A DNA stretch of 10,984 nt from Firmicutes bacterium UBA4882 (GTDB taxonomy: Bacteria > Bacillota > UBA4882), in assembly GCA_002399265.1 (NCBI GenBank), contig DHDG01000028.1:4100-15083 (forward strand). Reading direction: 5' to 3'. The notes beneath the pieces are model-generated. The model was given only the letters and a program-made list of their open reading frames with translations. It was not told the origin of the DNA and made no database searches. A program made the position numbers and the translations under genes. Positions 1 to 5,928 of this stretch are shown one piece after another. Position 1 is the stretch's first letter. The number at the start of each line of letters is the position of its first letter.

Positions 1-474
1 GTAACGATCAACGGTCATCTGCGCTATGAAGATAAAGACGATGTTACCGCACCTCATAAACTAGGGGTTCTATCTGAAACTGGTGATGTGACTGTCGACT
101 ATTTTGTCGATGAAAATGGCAAAGCGCCCGAAGAAATTGACATGCATGCTTCAATCATGACTCCGCATGGCGTGTTTAGCCTTTGTGATGCTCTCCAACG
201 GGCAGTTGTTTATCCTGACCTAAATCAAGGAAAAGGCAAACTCAACATCTGGGGCGGCATTATTTCGCAGCAACTGGGAGCTACCGAAAAAACCGTGCAA
301 AACCAAGGCTACGGTCTCATGTGCGAATATGACAATCGGCTCATGTATGATCCGCCGCCACTTTTTCCGAAATTGGAGTCATGCAAAATGACGACTAATA
401 AGCCGGGCGGTATTGGATCGGGAGGTTCTGAGGGCGAGGAAACCACCATCCAATGGATTTGGTCCGCAAATTAA
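1..474 (+). CDS. 3' end of an unidentified protein, possibly DUF4900/pilus-associated
   Basis: The frame is open from the first base of the window to the TAA at 472-474 and encodes 157 residues, so the start lies upstream and this is the C-terminal part of a larger protein. It opens with a segment resembling NGHLRYEDKDD followed by APHKLGVLSE, a pattern that reminds me of the C-terminal domain of DUF4900/PilX-like proteins of Bacillota (a short beta segment, then a 'LG-L-A/S' strand). Later parts, such as the LNIWGGIISQQLG segment and the ending IQWIWSAN, also suggest a surface or pilus-type beta-rich domain. A Gly-rich stretch (GGIGSGGSEG) sits near the C-terminus. No membrane segment is visible in this part. 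That it is coding is fairly sure; the family is a guess from memory of the pattern, and a general secreted or cell-surface protein is the main alternative. Confidence 0.6.
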   Translation, partial: VTINGHLRYEDKDDVTAPHKLGVLSETGDVTVDYFVDENGKAPEEIDMHASIMTPHGVFSLCDALQRAVVYPDLNQGKGKLNIWGGIISQQLGATEKTVQNQGYGLMCEYDNRLMYDPPPLFPKLESCKMTTNKPGGIGSGGSEGEETTIQWIWSAN

Positions 475-716
475 GACAAATAAGAGTTCACACTGCTTTG
501 CGGCGAAGATGTCTTAAGATGCCTTTATGTATAATTAAGGCAAAGCTGGAGCAAATTATAGCACAGAGGAGGGGCGCGCCTTTTCTGGCGGGAAGTCCGA
601 TGATTTCCCCGTGCGGCGCACTACCTTCTCTTTTTGTTTTCTGCAGCAAATAGGCAGGAAAAGGTCTTTCGCAGGAGAATGGAATCGCTGGTGTCTTTAT
701 CTGGAGGGCATATGCA
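475..716. other. Intergenic gap with weak structural signals
   Basis: About 240 bases without a convincing gene separate the first gene from the TtcA-like gene. It holds a tight hairpin GTGC-GGC-GCAC at 611-621, followed by a T-rich run around 622-640 that could act as a weak terminator. It also has an isolated TATAAT at 530-535 without a recognisable -35 box, and an imperfect direct repeat GCAGGAAAA (654-662) and GCAGGAGAA (671-679). No element can be assigned with confidence. A promoter for the downstream gene is expected somewhere here. Confidence 0.4.
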
Positions 717-1571
717 GTGCAAGAAAAGAGACTTCCACGGGAATATATCCGTCGTATCTGGCGCGCTATATATGAATTTGGACTGTTGGAGCCCAATGAT
801 CGAATTTTGATTGGCCTTTCGGGAGGGAAGGACAGCCTTTTTCTGCTTTATGTGATGGCTGTTTTGCGGGAGCATCCGCCGTTTCCCTTTGAATTGGGGG
901 CGGTCACAGTAGATATGGGCTTTCCGGAAAACGTCAACACCGCCACCTCCGAACGAGAGGCGTTGGCCCAATACTGCCGCGACCTGGATGTTCCCTATAT
1001 CTGGGTGCCGACTAGAATTGCCGAAGCAGCGTTGGGCATATCTTCTGATAATAGGGTTACCGGTAAAGATCCCTGTGCCAGATGCAGTCATTTCCGCCGG
1101 GCAGTACTGGCTGAAACCGCTGCCAAACATGGTTATCAGAAACTGGCATTAGGACATCACCATGATGACGCCGTGGAGACTTTTTTGCTCAGTATCCTTT
1201 ATTCTGGACAAATCCGTACATTTACACCCAAAGCCCACATGGATCGCTCCGGCATCACTGTCATAAGACCGCTCTGTTATCTCAGAGAACATGAGGTCAA
1301 AAAGGGCATTGCGCTGACGGGACTCACGCCACTGGCGAGCCGCTGTCCACTTGATTGCACCTCTCAACGGGCAGTCGTCAAGAATCTACTACGTGACTTG
1401 GCTCATGACAACCGGTTCGTTTATACCAATGTCGCTGCGGCGATGCGGGCCGGAAGGCCATGCGAATTGTGGCCACCGGTGTTGCGCCCACAGGAGCGGC
1501 GCGAGCTCAATTTTGGTGCCTGGCAACATCAACCGAAACGTCGGAAGGAGGAACATGTCGACGATGACTGA
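717..1571 (+). CDS. TtcA-family PP-loop ATPase (tRNA 2-thiocytidine synthesis type)
   Basis: This 284-residue protein is an N-type ATP pyrophosphatase of the TtcA/TilS superfamily. Characterised TtcA uses ATP and an Fe-S cluster to convert C32 of certain tRNAs to 2-thiocytidine in the cytoplasm. Visible here are the PP-loop SGGKDS (residues 35-40), an acidic strand AVTVDMGF (62-69), the CxxC motif C120-A-R-C123 followed by SHFRR, the TtcA-like GHHHDDAVET (146-155) and IRPLCYLREHEV (183-194). A later cysteine pair, C210-PLD-C214, lies where TtcA has its third cluster cysteine, but its spacing is unusual. The start is GTG at 717, preceded by GGAGG at 703-707; the ATG at 712 is in another frame. 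The last 17 bp overlap the M42 peptidase gene, which suggests a shared transcript. The basic tail (QPKRRKEEH) is unremarkable. Family membership is firm; the exact tRNA substrate is not, and many Bacillota carry TtcA-like paralogues of unknown target. Confidence 0.88.
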   Translation: MQEKRLPREYIRRIWRAIYEFGLLEPNDRILIGLSGGKDSLFLLYVMAVLREHPPFPFELGAVTVDMGFPENVNTATSEREALAQYCRDLDVPYIWVPTRIAEAALGISSDNRVTGKDPCARCSHFRRAVLAETAAKHGYQKLALGHHHDDAVETFLLSILYSGQIRTFTPKAHMDRSGITVIRPLCYLREHEVKKGIALTGLTPLASRCPLDCTSQRAVVKNLLRDLAHDNRFVYTNVAAAMRAGRPCELWPPVLRPQERRELNFGAWQHQPKRRKEEHVDDD

Positions 1572-2712
1572 CAAGAAGACGCGCATTAATCCCGATATCA
1601 AAAAGATACTGTTAAACCTGGAGAGGCTATTGCAAACACCCAGCGTGACTGGTAATACTGCTGAAATCATCAGTCTTCTAAAAGATCAATTTGGGAAAAT
1701 GGGCTACGCGGCGCAGGTCCTGCCTAAAGGGGGACTACTGGTTAAGATTCGGGGCGGCGCAGGCGCCAGCGGCGCCAGCGGCACCAGCGGTGCCAGCGGC
1801 GACGGCACTGGCGCAGGCACCAATAGCGGCGCAAGTACTGGCGTCGCATTTTTGGCACATGTTGACACATTGGGAGCAGTTGTCAAGGAAATCAAGAGCA
1901 CTGGACGGCTCAGGCTATCCAGGATCGGCGGATATATGATGAATGCAGTAGAAGGTGAAAACTGCCTGGTCGAGACGCTGGACGGCCGTCATTATAACGG
2001 GACGATTCTTACAACGCAATCATCCACTCACATTTTTAACGAAGCTACCAAATTGGAGCGCAATGAAGCCAATATGGAGATTCGCCTTGACGAGCAGGTG
2101 CACAGTGCCGAGGATGTCAAAAAGCTGGGTATTGCGGTCGGCGATTTTGTTTCTTTTGATCCCCGCACCACCATCACGCCAGCCGGGTTCATCAAGTCAC
2201 GTCATCTAGATGATAAGGCCAGTGTCGCCGCACTCGTCGCGGCTGCTGATTTGCTCCGTTCAACCGCCGCCCTCAGCAGCTCCGCCGGGACGCCGCCGAT
2301 CTATTTCTTTATCACTGTTCACGAAGAAATCGGGCATGGTGCCAGCGCAGGCTTGCCGTCAGATGTTGGCACCGTATTGGCTGTTGATATGGGCGTAGCC
2401 GGTGAAGGACAAACCTCCGACGAGTACAGCGTCTGCATCTGCGCCAAGGACTCTTCCGGCCCATACGATCTCGAGCTTAGACGCTATCTAACCGCCTTGT
2501 GCGAGAAGTACCGCATCCCCTATCAAGTAGATGTATATTCCTATTACGGTTCTGATGCTGGGGCGGCGCTACGTGCTGGCCGCGATGTACGCACGGGTTT
2601 GTTTGGCCCGGGCGTGAACGCTTCCCACGCCTATGAGCGCACGCACAAAGATGCAATTGAAGCCACCGTCAAGCTAATTGTCGCCGCGATTTTGGAGCCG
2701 TTTAATCCCTGA
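1555..2712 (+). CDS. M42 family metallopeptidase (glutamyl/deblocking aminopeptidase type)
   Basis: This 385-residue protein is a dinuclear-metal aminopeptidase of family M42 (PepA/TET/FrvX group), which trims N-terminal residues from cytosolic peptides, often as a tetrahedral dodecamer. All the expected ligands can be seen: H102-V-D104, D219-D220 in the SRHLDDKAS segment, the catalytic and ligand pair E257-E258 in VHEEIGHGAS, D278 in AVDMGV, and H358 in NASHAYER. I chose the ATG at 1555, directly behind AAGGAGG (1545-1551). The spacing is short, so the ATG at 1564 is possible; the frame is open further upstream but only inside the preceding gene. The protein is some 30-40 residues longer than the usual size, mostly because of a Gly/Ala/Ser/Thr-rich insert at about residues 67-96, just before the first metal ligand. 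The gene overlaps the end of the TtcA-like gene by 17 bp. Substrate preference cannot be read from the sequence. Confidence 0.92.
   Translation: MSTMTDKKTRINPDIKKILLNLERLLQTPSVTGNTAEIISLLKDQFGKMGYAAQVLPKGGLLVKIRGGAGASGASGTSGASGDGTGAGTNSGASTGVAFLAHVDTLGAVVKEIKSTGRLRLSRIGGYMMNAVEGENCLVETLDGRHYNGTILTTQSSTHIFNEATKLERNEANMEIRLDEQVHSAEDVKKLGIAVGDFVSFDPRTTITPAGFIKSRHLDDKASVAALVAAADLLRSTAALSSSAGTPPIYFFITVHEEIGHGASAGLPSDVGTVLAVDMGVAGEGQTSDEYSVCICAKDSSGPYDLELRRYLTALCEKYRIPYQVDVYSYYGSDAGAALRAGRDVRTGLFGPGVNASHAYERTHKDAIEATVKLIVAAILEPFNP
1762..1797 (+). repeat. 9-bp coding tandem repeat (Gly-Ala-Ser units)
   Basis: Four consecutive 9-bp units of the form GGCGCCAGC lie in frame within the M42 peptidase gene: two exact copies (1762-1770, 1771-1779), then GGCACCAGC and GGTGCCAGC. 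They encode GAS-GAS-GTS-GAS. Degenerate Gly/Ala/Ser/Thr coding continues on both sides, from about 1753 to 1842. Because the unit is a multiple of three, copy-number change would lengthen or shorten the linker without breaking the frame. Confidence 0.9.
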
Positions 2713-2750
2713 TGCCTCTGACGCCTGCCGCTGAGACTTGTTTCCGAAAC

Positions 2751-2777
2751 TTGCGGCCCGCGTGTCTCGTATATAAT
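2751..2777 (+). promoter_or_regulatory. Probable sigma-A promoter of the ABC exporter operon
   Basis: A perfect TATAAT lies at 2772-2777, 25 bases before the ATG of the ATPase gene. The best upstream box is TTGCGG at 2751-2756, with a rather short 15-bp spacer. An 11-bp palindrome, GTTTCCGAAAC (2740-2750), abuts the -35 box and could be an operator, though no regulator is encoded next door. The Shine-Dalgarno AAGGAGGT at 2786-2793 follows, 9 bases before the start. The -10 box is convincing; the -35 box and operator are inference. Confidence 0.55.
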
Positions 2778-2802
2778 ACGTATGGAAGGAGGTAGAGATT
2801 AA

Positions 2803-3525
2803 ATGCTTATCGCAAATGAACTATCAAAAGATTTTGGTTCAATTAAGGCCATTGATCGGCTCTCGCTTAAGGCACAAGCTGGCGAGGTGCTGGGGGTTCT
2901 GGGACCCAATGGTGCCGGAAAGACGACCTTTTCCCGATTGATCGCCACCCTGCTCACCCCGACCTCCGGGACAGCATCTGTCGACGGCCATGACATTATC
3001 AAAGAATCCGAAATAGTGCGGCAGGTAATCGGTTTTTTGCCCACCGAACCCGGCCTTTACGGCAGGTTTACCGCCGTAGAAAATCTGCAGTATTTCGGTC
3101 GACTGCACAGCATGGATGAGCGAGTCCTCTCGCAACGCATTGATCAATTACTGAAGAAGTTCGACCTCTATGAGGAACGTAATCGTCGCACGGCCGGTTT
3201 TTCCAAAGGCATGATGCAGAAAGTTTCATTGATCAGAGCGGTACTGCATGATCCCAAGGTGCTGCTACTCGACGAGCCTACGGCTGGTTTGGATGTTCCG
3301 GCCGCTCGCGTCGTGCTTGATATGGTCAAAGAGTTTAAAGCGGAGGGGAAGTGCATTCTGTTTTCAACCCACCGCATGGTTGAAGCAGAAAAAATCTGCG
3401 ATCGCATGGTCATCATTGCCAAAGGACACATTGTAGCCCAAGGTACTGTGGCGGAGCTGCGGCAGCAGGCCGGGCAGGATGATTTAGAAGAGATTTTCTT
3501 GCGATTGGTGGGTGAAGTATCATGA
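2803..3525 (+). CDS. ABC transporter ATP-binding protein, NatA-like
   Basis: This 240-residue protein is the nucleotide-binding subunit of an ABC-2 type exporter and would power the permease encoded directly downstream from the cytoplasmic face of the membrane. The motifs appear in order: Walker A GPNGAGKTT (34-42), a Q-loop region altered to GFLPTEPGLYGRFT (77-90), signature loop FSKGMMQKV (133-141) in place of LSGGQ, Walker B VLLLDEPTAGLD (153-164) and the H-loop histidine H190 in STHR. The degenerate FSKGM signature and the LYGRFTAVENL segment are typical of the NatA/CcmA-type branch (COG4555). The ATG at 2803 is fixed by AAGGAGGT at 2786-2793. The stop overlaps the permease start by 4 bp (ATGA), indicating translational coupling. 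NatA of Bacillus subtilis exports sodium with NatB; whether this pair moves Na+, a drug or a peptide cannot be told here. Confidence 0.93.
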   Translation: MLIANELSKDFGSIKAIDRLSLKAQAGEVLGVLGPNGAGKTTFSRLIATLLTPTSGTASVDGHDIIKESEIVRQVIGFLPTEPGLYGRFTAVENLQYFGRLHSMDERVLSQRIDQLLKKFDLYEERNRRTAGFSKGMMQKVSLIRAVLHDPKVLLLDEPTAGLDVPAARVVLDMVKEFKAEGKCILFSTHRMVEAEKICDRMVIIAKGHIVAQGTVAELRQQAGQDDLEEIFLRLVGEVS

Positions 3526-4721
3526 ACTGGCATCATATTAAGACGATTTGGTTTAAAGAACTGCTCGACACCTTTAGAGATAAGAGAACCTTGTATACTA
3601 TGATTATAGCGCCGATCATTATTGTACCATTGATGATGGTGGGCGGCCCGCTGCTCATGTCCAGTCAGGAAAAAGCTGCCGAGGGAAAGCCGAATCCTAT
3701 CGTGGTGATCGGGGCCGAAAACGCACCGACTTTCATGAAAATGATTGAAGAATCGGGTTCCTTTCAGCTAATTGACAGCCAGAATCCAGAAGATGATCTG
3801 AAAGAAGGGCTGATTACATTAGCAGTAACTGTTCCACAGGACTTCGAACGGATTATTGCCGCTGAGGGTACTCCGGCAGACATTATGATTATGTTTGAAG
3901 CGCGGCAGCAAGCTTCGACCGTTAGCCTGCAGAAGTTCCGTAACATTCTGCAATCCTATACCGCATCCGAAGTTGCTGAGCGTCTTTCCAGGCGTGGGAT
4001 GGATACTGCTTTGCTGAACCCGATTTGCGTCTCAGAAAAGAACGTCGCCAATGAACAGGAAATGGGCGGCATGATACTGGCAGCCATTATCCCGTTTATG
4101 CTCGGCATCTGGGCGGTATCGGGCGGCATGTATACTGCGATTGACACCGTCGCCGGTGAAAAAGAGCGCAATACCATGGAAGGCTTACTAGTATGTCCGC
4201 CCAGCAGATGGTCGGTAGCAATCGGCAAATTCCTGGCCGTCTTTGTGATTGCCTCAATTACAGTAGCACTATCATTGGCTGGGATCATTGCAGCGTATCA
4301 GCTGATGCTTCCGGCCATCGTCGGAGAGGAATTCCAATTCGATATGTCCCTCAGCTTGGGCAATGGGCTGATGCTGATTTTGATAGCTGTGCTCATGATC
4401 ACCATGATCTCGGCCATTGAAATTGCCATCTCCGCCTTTGGCAGAAGCTTTAAGGAAGCTCAGAACTATATGACGATTTTGACGTTCGCAGTGATGCTGC
4501 CTGGTATGTTGCTTGTCTTTATGCCTGATCTGCGTTTAACAGGGGCAGCGCTGCTGATTCCAGTCGTTAATCTTTTTGCGGCCACAAAGGATATTTTGAT
4601 GGGTCAGTCGGAAATCTTGAATATCGTAATAGCGCTCGGCTCATCGCTAATTTACGCAATTTTGGCGATCGTTTTCAGTGTACGGGTCTTCAAATCAGAA
4701 AAAGTCCTCTTCAGGGGATAA
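3522..4721 (+). CDS. ABC-2 type permease, NatB-like
   Basis: This 399-residue membrane protein is the transmembrane partner of the preceding ATPase. Hydrophobic segments lie at about 24-47, 183-205, 233-258, 281-306, 317-335, 341-356 and 365-388. A large extracytoplasmic domain lies between the first and second segments (about 48-182), the usual plan of NatB-like ABC-2 permeases. The family hallmark DTVAGEKERNTMEGLL (208-223), followed by the P-x-R and GK elements of PPSRWSVAIGK, forms the coupling region after the second segment. The ATG at 3522 overlaps the ATPase stop as ATGA. Length and architecture match COG1668 (NatB). No terminator was found directly after it, so the hydrolase-fold gene 80 bases on could share the transcript. 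The substrate is unknown; Na+ export is the family precedent only. Confidence 0.9.
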   Translation: MNWHHIKTIWFKELLDTFRDKRTLYTMIIAPIIIVPLMMVGGPLLMSSQEKAAEGKPNPIVVIGAENAPTFMKMIEESGSFQLIDSQNPEDDLKEGLITLAVTVPQDFERIIAAEGTPADIMIMFEARQQASTVSLQKFRNILQSYTASEVAERLSRRGMDTALLNPICVSEKNVANEQEMGGMILAAIIPFMLGIWAVSGGMYTAIDTVAGEKERNTMEGLLVCPPSRWSVAIGKFLAVFVIASITVALSLAGIIAAYQLMLPAIVGEEFQFDMSLSLGNGLMLILIAVLMITMISAIEIAISAFGRSFKEAQNYMTILTFAVMLPGMLLVFMPDLRLTGAALLIPVVNLFAATKDILMGQSEILNIVIALGSSLIYAILAIVFSVRVFKSEKVLFRG

Positions 4722-4801
4722 GCAATAGTCTCGCTTCTGAAAATGGTTGTTTCGTTTCTTGAGAGGAATCAGAACTAAAGCAGGGAATAGTAATAATATG
4801 T

Positions 4802-5632
4802 GTGTTTGAGAGACAGATACTTTTTCGGGGGGATCCTTTTTTGGATAAAATCTACCTACGTGATTGGCAATCTACCATTTTTTACACTAGAACAGTTGGC
4901 GAAGGGAATCGGTTACTGCTTTTCTTACACGGTCTATCTTCGACGTCCGCTGATTTTCGCGAGATCATGCGCACACCTGCATTTACGGAGTACAACACGG
5001 TAGCTCCGGACCTGCTTGGCTTTGGTGCTAGTGATCGGCCCAAGAAATTTGACTATTCGATTGAGCATCATGCTGAGTGTCTTGTTGAGCTTATTGACGA
5101 ACTGGGTTTTGACAGTGTTGTCTTGGTGGGGCATGGCATGGGTGGTACAGTCGCGGTCAGGCTGGCTAATTTGCGTGCCGACCGGGTGGTTGGACTAATT
5201 GTGGCCGAACCGATTTTGACTGAAGCGGAGAGAGGCTATGAGAAGCGTTTTCTGGCTTATACTGAGGATGAGTATGAAAAGCATTTTCCCAGATTGATTC
5301 GCGAACTGTCAGTAAAAGGCGATGTTGAACCGGACTTGGCATATTGGTCAAAGGCATTGAAAACAGCTGATTCGCGTGCCGTTTATCGTTCGGTGCAATC
5401 GCTGTATGCGGTAACAGCGGATCCAGGGTTTAAGAAGGCCCTCGCTACCACCCGGTTGCCGCGCTATTACCTGGTTGGCGAAAACTCGGAACCCAGTCCG
5501 GTGCTATCCATGTTGGAGGAGAACGGCGTGGCGGTCCATACAGTTCCCGGCAGCGGGCATGCAATGATCCAAAGCAACCCGGCGGCCTTTGCTGACGTAG
5601 TGGCAAGATGTTTGAAAGAGATGGACCTTTGA
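4802..5632 (+). CDS. Alpha/beta-hydrolase-fold protein lacking the nucleophile serine
   Basis: This protein of up to 276 residues has the alpha/beta-hydrolase fold: an oxyanion-hole HG at 43-44 in LLLFLHGLSST, the VAPDLLGFGASDRP strand-turn (67-80), a nucleophile elbow at 110-115 and a C-terminal GSGHAM with the catalytic-type H253. The elbow reads G110-H-G112-M-G-G, where active members have G-H-S-M-G-G, so the nucleophile serine is a glycine. The usual acid position after strand 7 (GxxD) reads GENS, so the aspartate is also missing unless E227 or E230 serves. It may therefore be a non-catalytic or mechanistically unusual member; RutD-type proteins of this fold also lack a standard serine elbow, as I recall. 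The start is uncertain: GTG at 4802 has only a weak AGGGA about 15 bases upstream, while TTG at 4841 follows a GGGGGGA run and would still keep the whole fold. It lies 80 bases after the NatB-like gene, possibly co-transcribed. Confidence 0.85.
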   Translation: MFERQILFRGDPFLDKIYLRDWQSTIFYTRTVGEGNRLLLFLHGLSSTSADFREIMRTPAFTEYNTVAPDLLGFGASDRPKKFDYSIEHHAECLVELIDELGFDSVVLVGHGMGGTVAVRLANLRADRVVGLIVAEPILTEAERGYEKRFLAYTEDEYEKHFPRLIRELSVKGDVEPDLAYWSKALKTADSRAVYRSVQSLYAVTADPGFKKALATTRLPRYYLVGENSEPSPVLSMLEENGVAVHTVPGSGHAMIQSNPAAFADVVARCLKEMDL

Positions 5633-5704
5633 TATTGGATCAAGGAAGGGGACTGTAGGGTAAGGATAGGGACAAAAATCTTAAGTGCTATAAATGCGAT
5701 TGAT

Positions 5705-5740
5705 ACGGCCTGTGCTGGAACTATATCCAGTACAGGCCGT
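5705..5740 (+). terminator. Strong hairpin, probable terminator after the hydrolase-fold gene
   Basis: The arms ACGGCCTGTGCTGGA (5705-5719) and TCCAGTACAGGCCGT (5726-5740) pair over 15 positions, with one G-T wobble and a 6-base loop. The hairpin lies about 70 bases after the stop of the hydrolase-fold gene. The following bases (TCGTCATATT) are only mildly T-rich, so it may be a weak intrinsic terminator, an RNA-stabilising 3' structure, or part of the leader of the next gene. Confidence 0.55.
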
Positions 5741-5777
5741 TCGTCATATTAGGAGGAGCTTAGAAGCGGTTCAGAAT

Positions 5778-5823
5778 GGTCTGTGCAGGACCTTTTTGGC
5801 AAAGTCCTTTTTTGCGCAGAACC
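5778..5823 (+). terminator. T-rich stem-loop, possible terminator or attenuator
   Basis: An outer stem pairs GGTCTGTGCA (5778-5787) with TGCGCAGAACC (5813-5823) through one wobble and a bulged A. An alternative inner stem pairs AGGAC (5787-5791) and TTT with AAA and GTCCT (5804-5808), leading into a T-run at 5808-5813. The two share bases, so inner terminator-like and outer forms could compete. It lies about 100 bases before the DUF4015 start. The pairing is visible; any regulatory role is inference. Confidence 0.35.
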
Positions 5824-5864
5824 CAACATTTCCCGGTAATGGTGGCTAAATATTATTTTTCTTG

Positions 5865-5873
5865 AAAGGAGGG
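5865..5873 (+). promoter_or_regulatory. Shine-Dalgarno-like site without a nearby start codon
   Basis: AAAGGAGGG is as good a ribosome-binding site as any in the window, yet no ATG, GTG or TTG follows within 15 bases. The first GTG downstream (5907) opens only a 12-codon frame, and the frame of the DUF4015 gene is closed by a TGA at 5917-5919. The GTG used here for that gene (5929) is 55 bases away and has no site of its own. Confidence 0.5.
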
Positions 5874-5928
5874 TTAAGCAGGGCAGCGAATATATTACGA
5901 GTCACAGTGGCAATTTTGAGTCGCCGCC

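Larger units (their letters stand above)
5633..5928. other. Structured intergenic region / leader before the DUF4015 gene
   Basis: This gap of 296 bases holds no convincing gene. It contains a strong 15-bp hairpin (5705-5740), a second T-rich stem-loop (5778-5823), and two Shine-Dalgarno-like sites (AGGAGGAG at 5751-5758, AAAGGAGGG at 5865-5873), neither followed at 5-12 bases by a start codon. A 29-codon ATG frame at 5776-5865 runs through the second stem-loop and ends on the second site. I see no clear promoter; TATTAT at 5850-5855 lacks a matching -35 box. Confidence 0.5.

Noticed and set aside
530..535. TATAAT as promoter of the TtcA-like gene
   Set aside because: No acceptable -35 box at 16-18 bases upstream and it lies about 180 bases before the start; left as an unassigned signal.
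573..580. GGCGCGCC palindrome
   Set aside because: An isolated 8-bp palindrome without repeats or context is expected by chance.
453..653. Plus-strand 66-codon frame overlapping the end of the first gene
   Set aside because: No ribosome-binding site and an irregular composition; the preceding frame is open across the overlap.
488..1130. Open frames on the minus strand (488-796 and 621-1130)
   Set aside because: They overlap the well-supported TtcA-like gene or its leader, and their proteins show no recognisable motif or Shine-Dalgarno.
1351..1554. Upstream start for the M42 peptidase
   Set aside because: The extension lies wholly within the TtcA-like gene, is not similar to M42 proteins, and AAGGAGG is placed for the ATG at 1555 or 1564.
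1753..1842. Possible CRISPR or non-coding satellite
   Set aside because: Units are 9 bp, contiguous without spacers and in frame inside a peptidase gene.
4735..4774. TTCTGA/TCAGAA pair as terminator of the exporter operon
   Set aside because: A six-base stem with a 28-base loop and no T-run is too weak.
4800..5003. 67-codon frame starting with ATG at 4800
   Set aside because: It is out of frame with the hydrolase-fold gene, whose motifs run through the same bases.
5776..5865. 29-codon frame as a protein gene
   Set aside because: The nearest Shine-Dalgarno-like site is 19 bases away and the peptide has no recognisable features; kept only as part of the leader observation.
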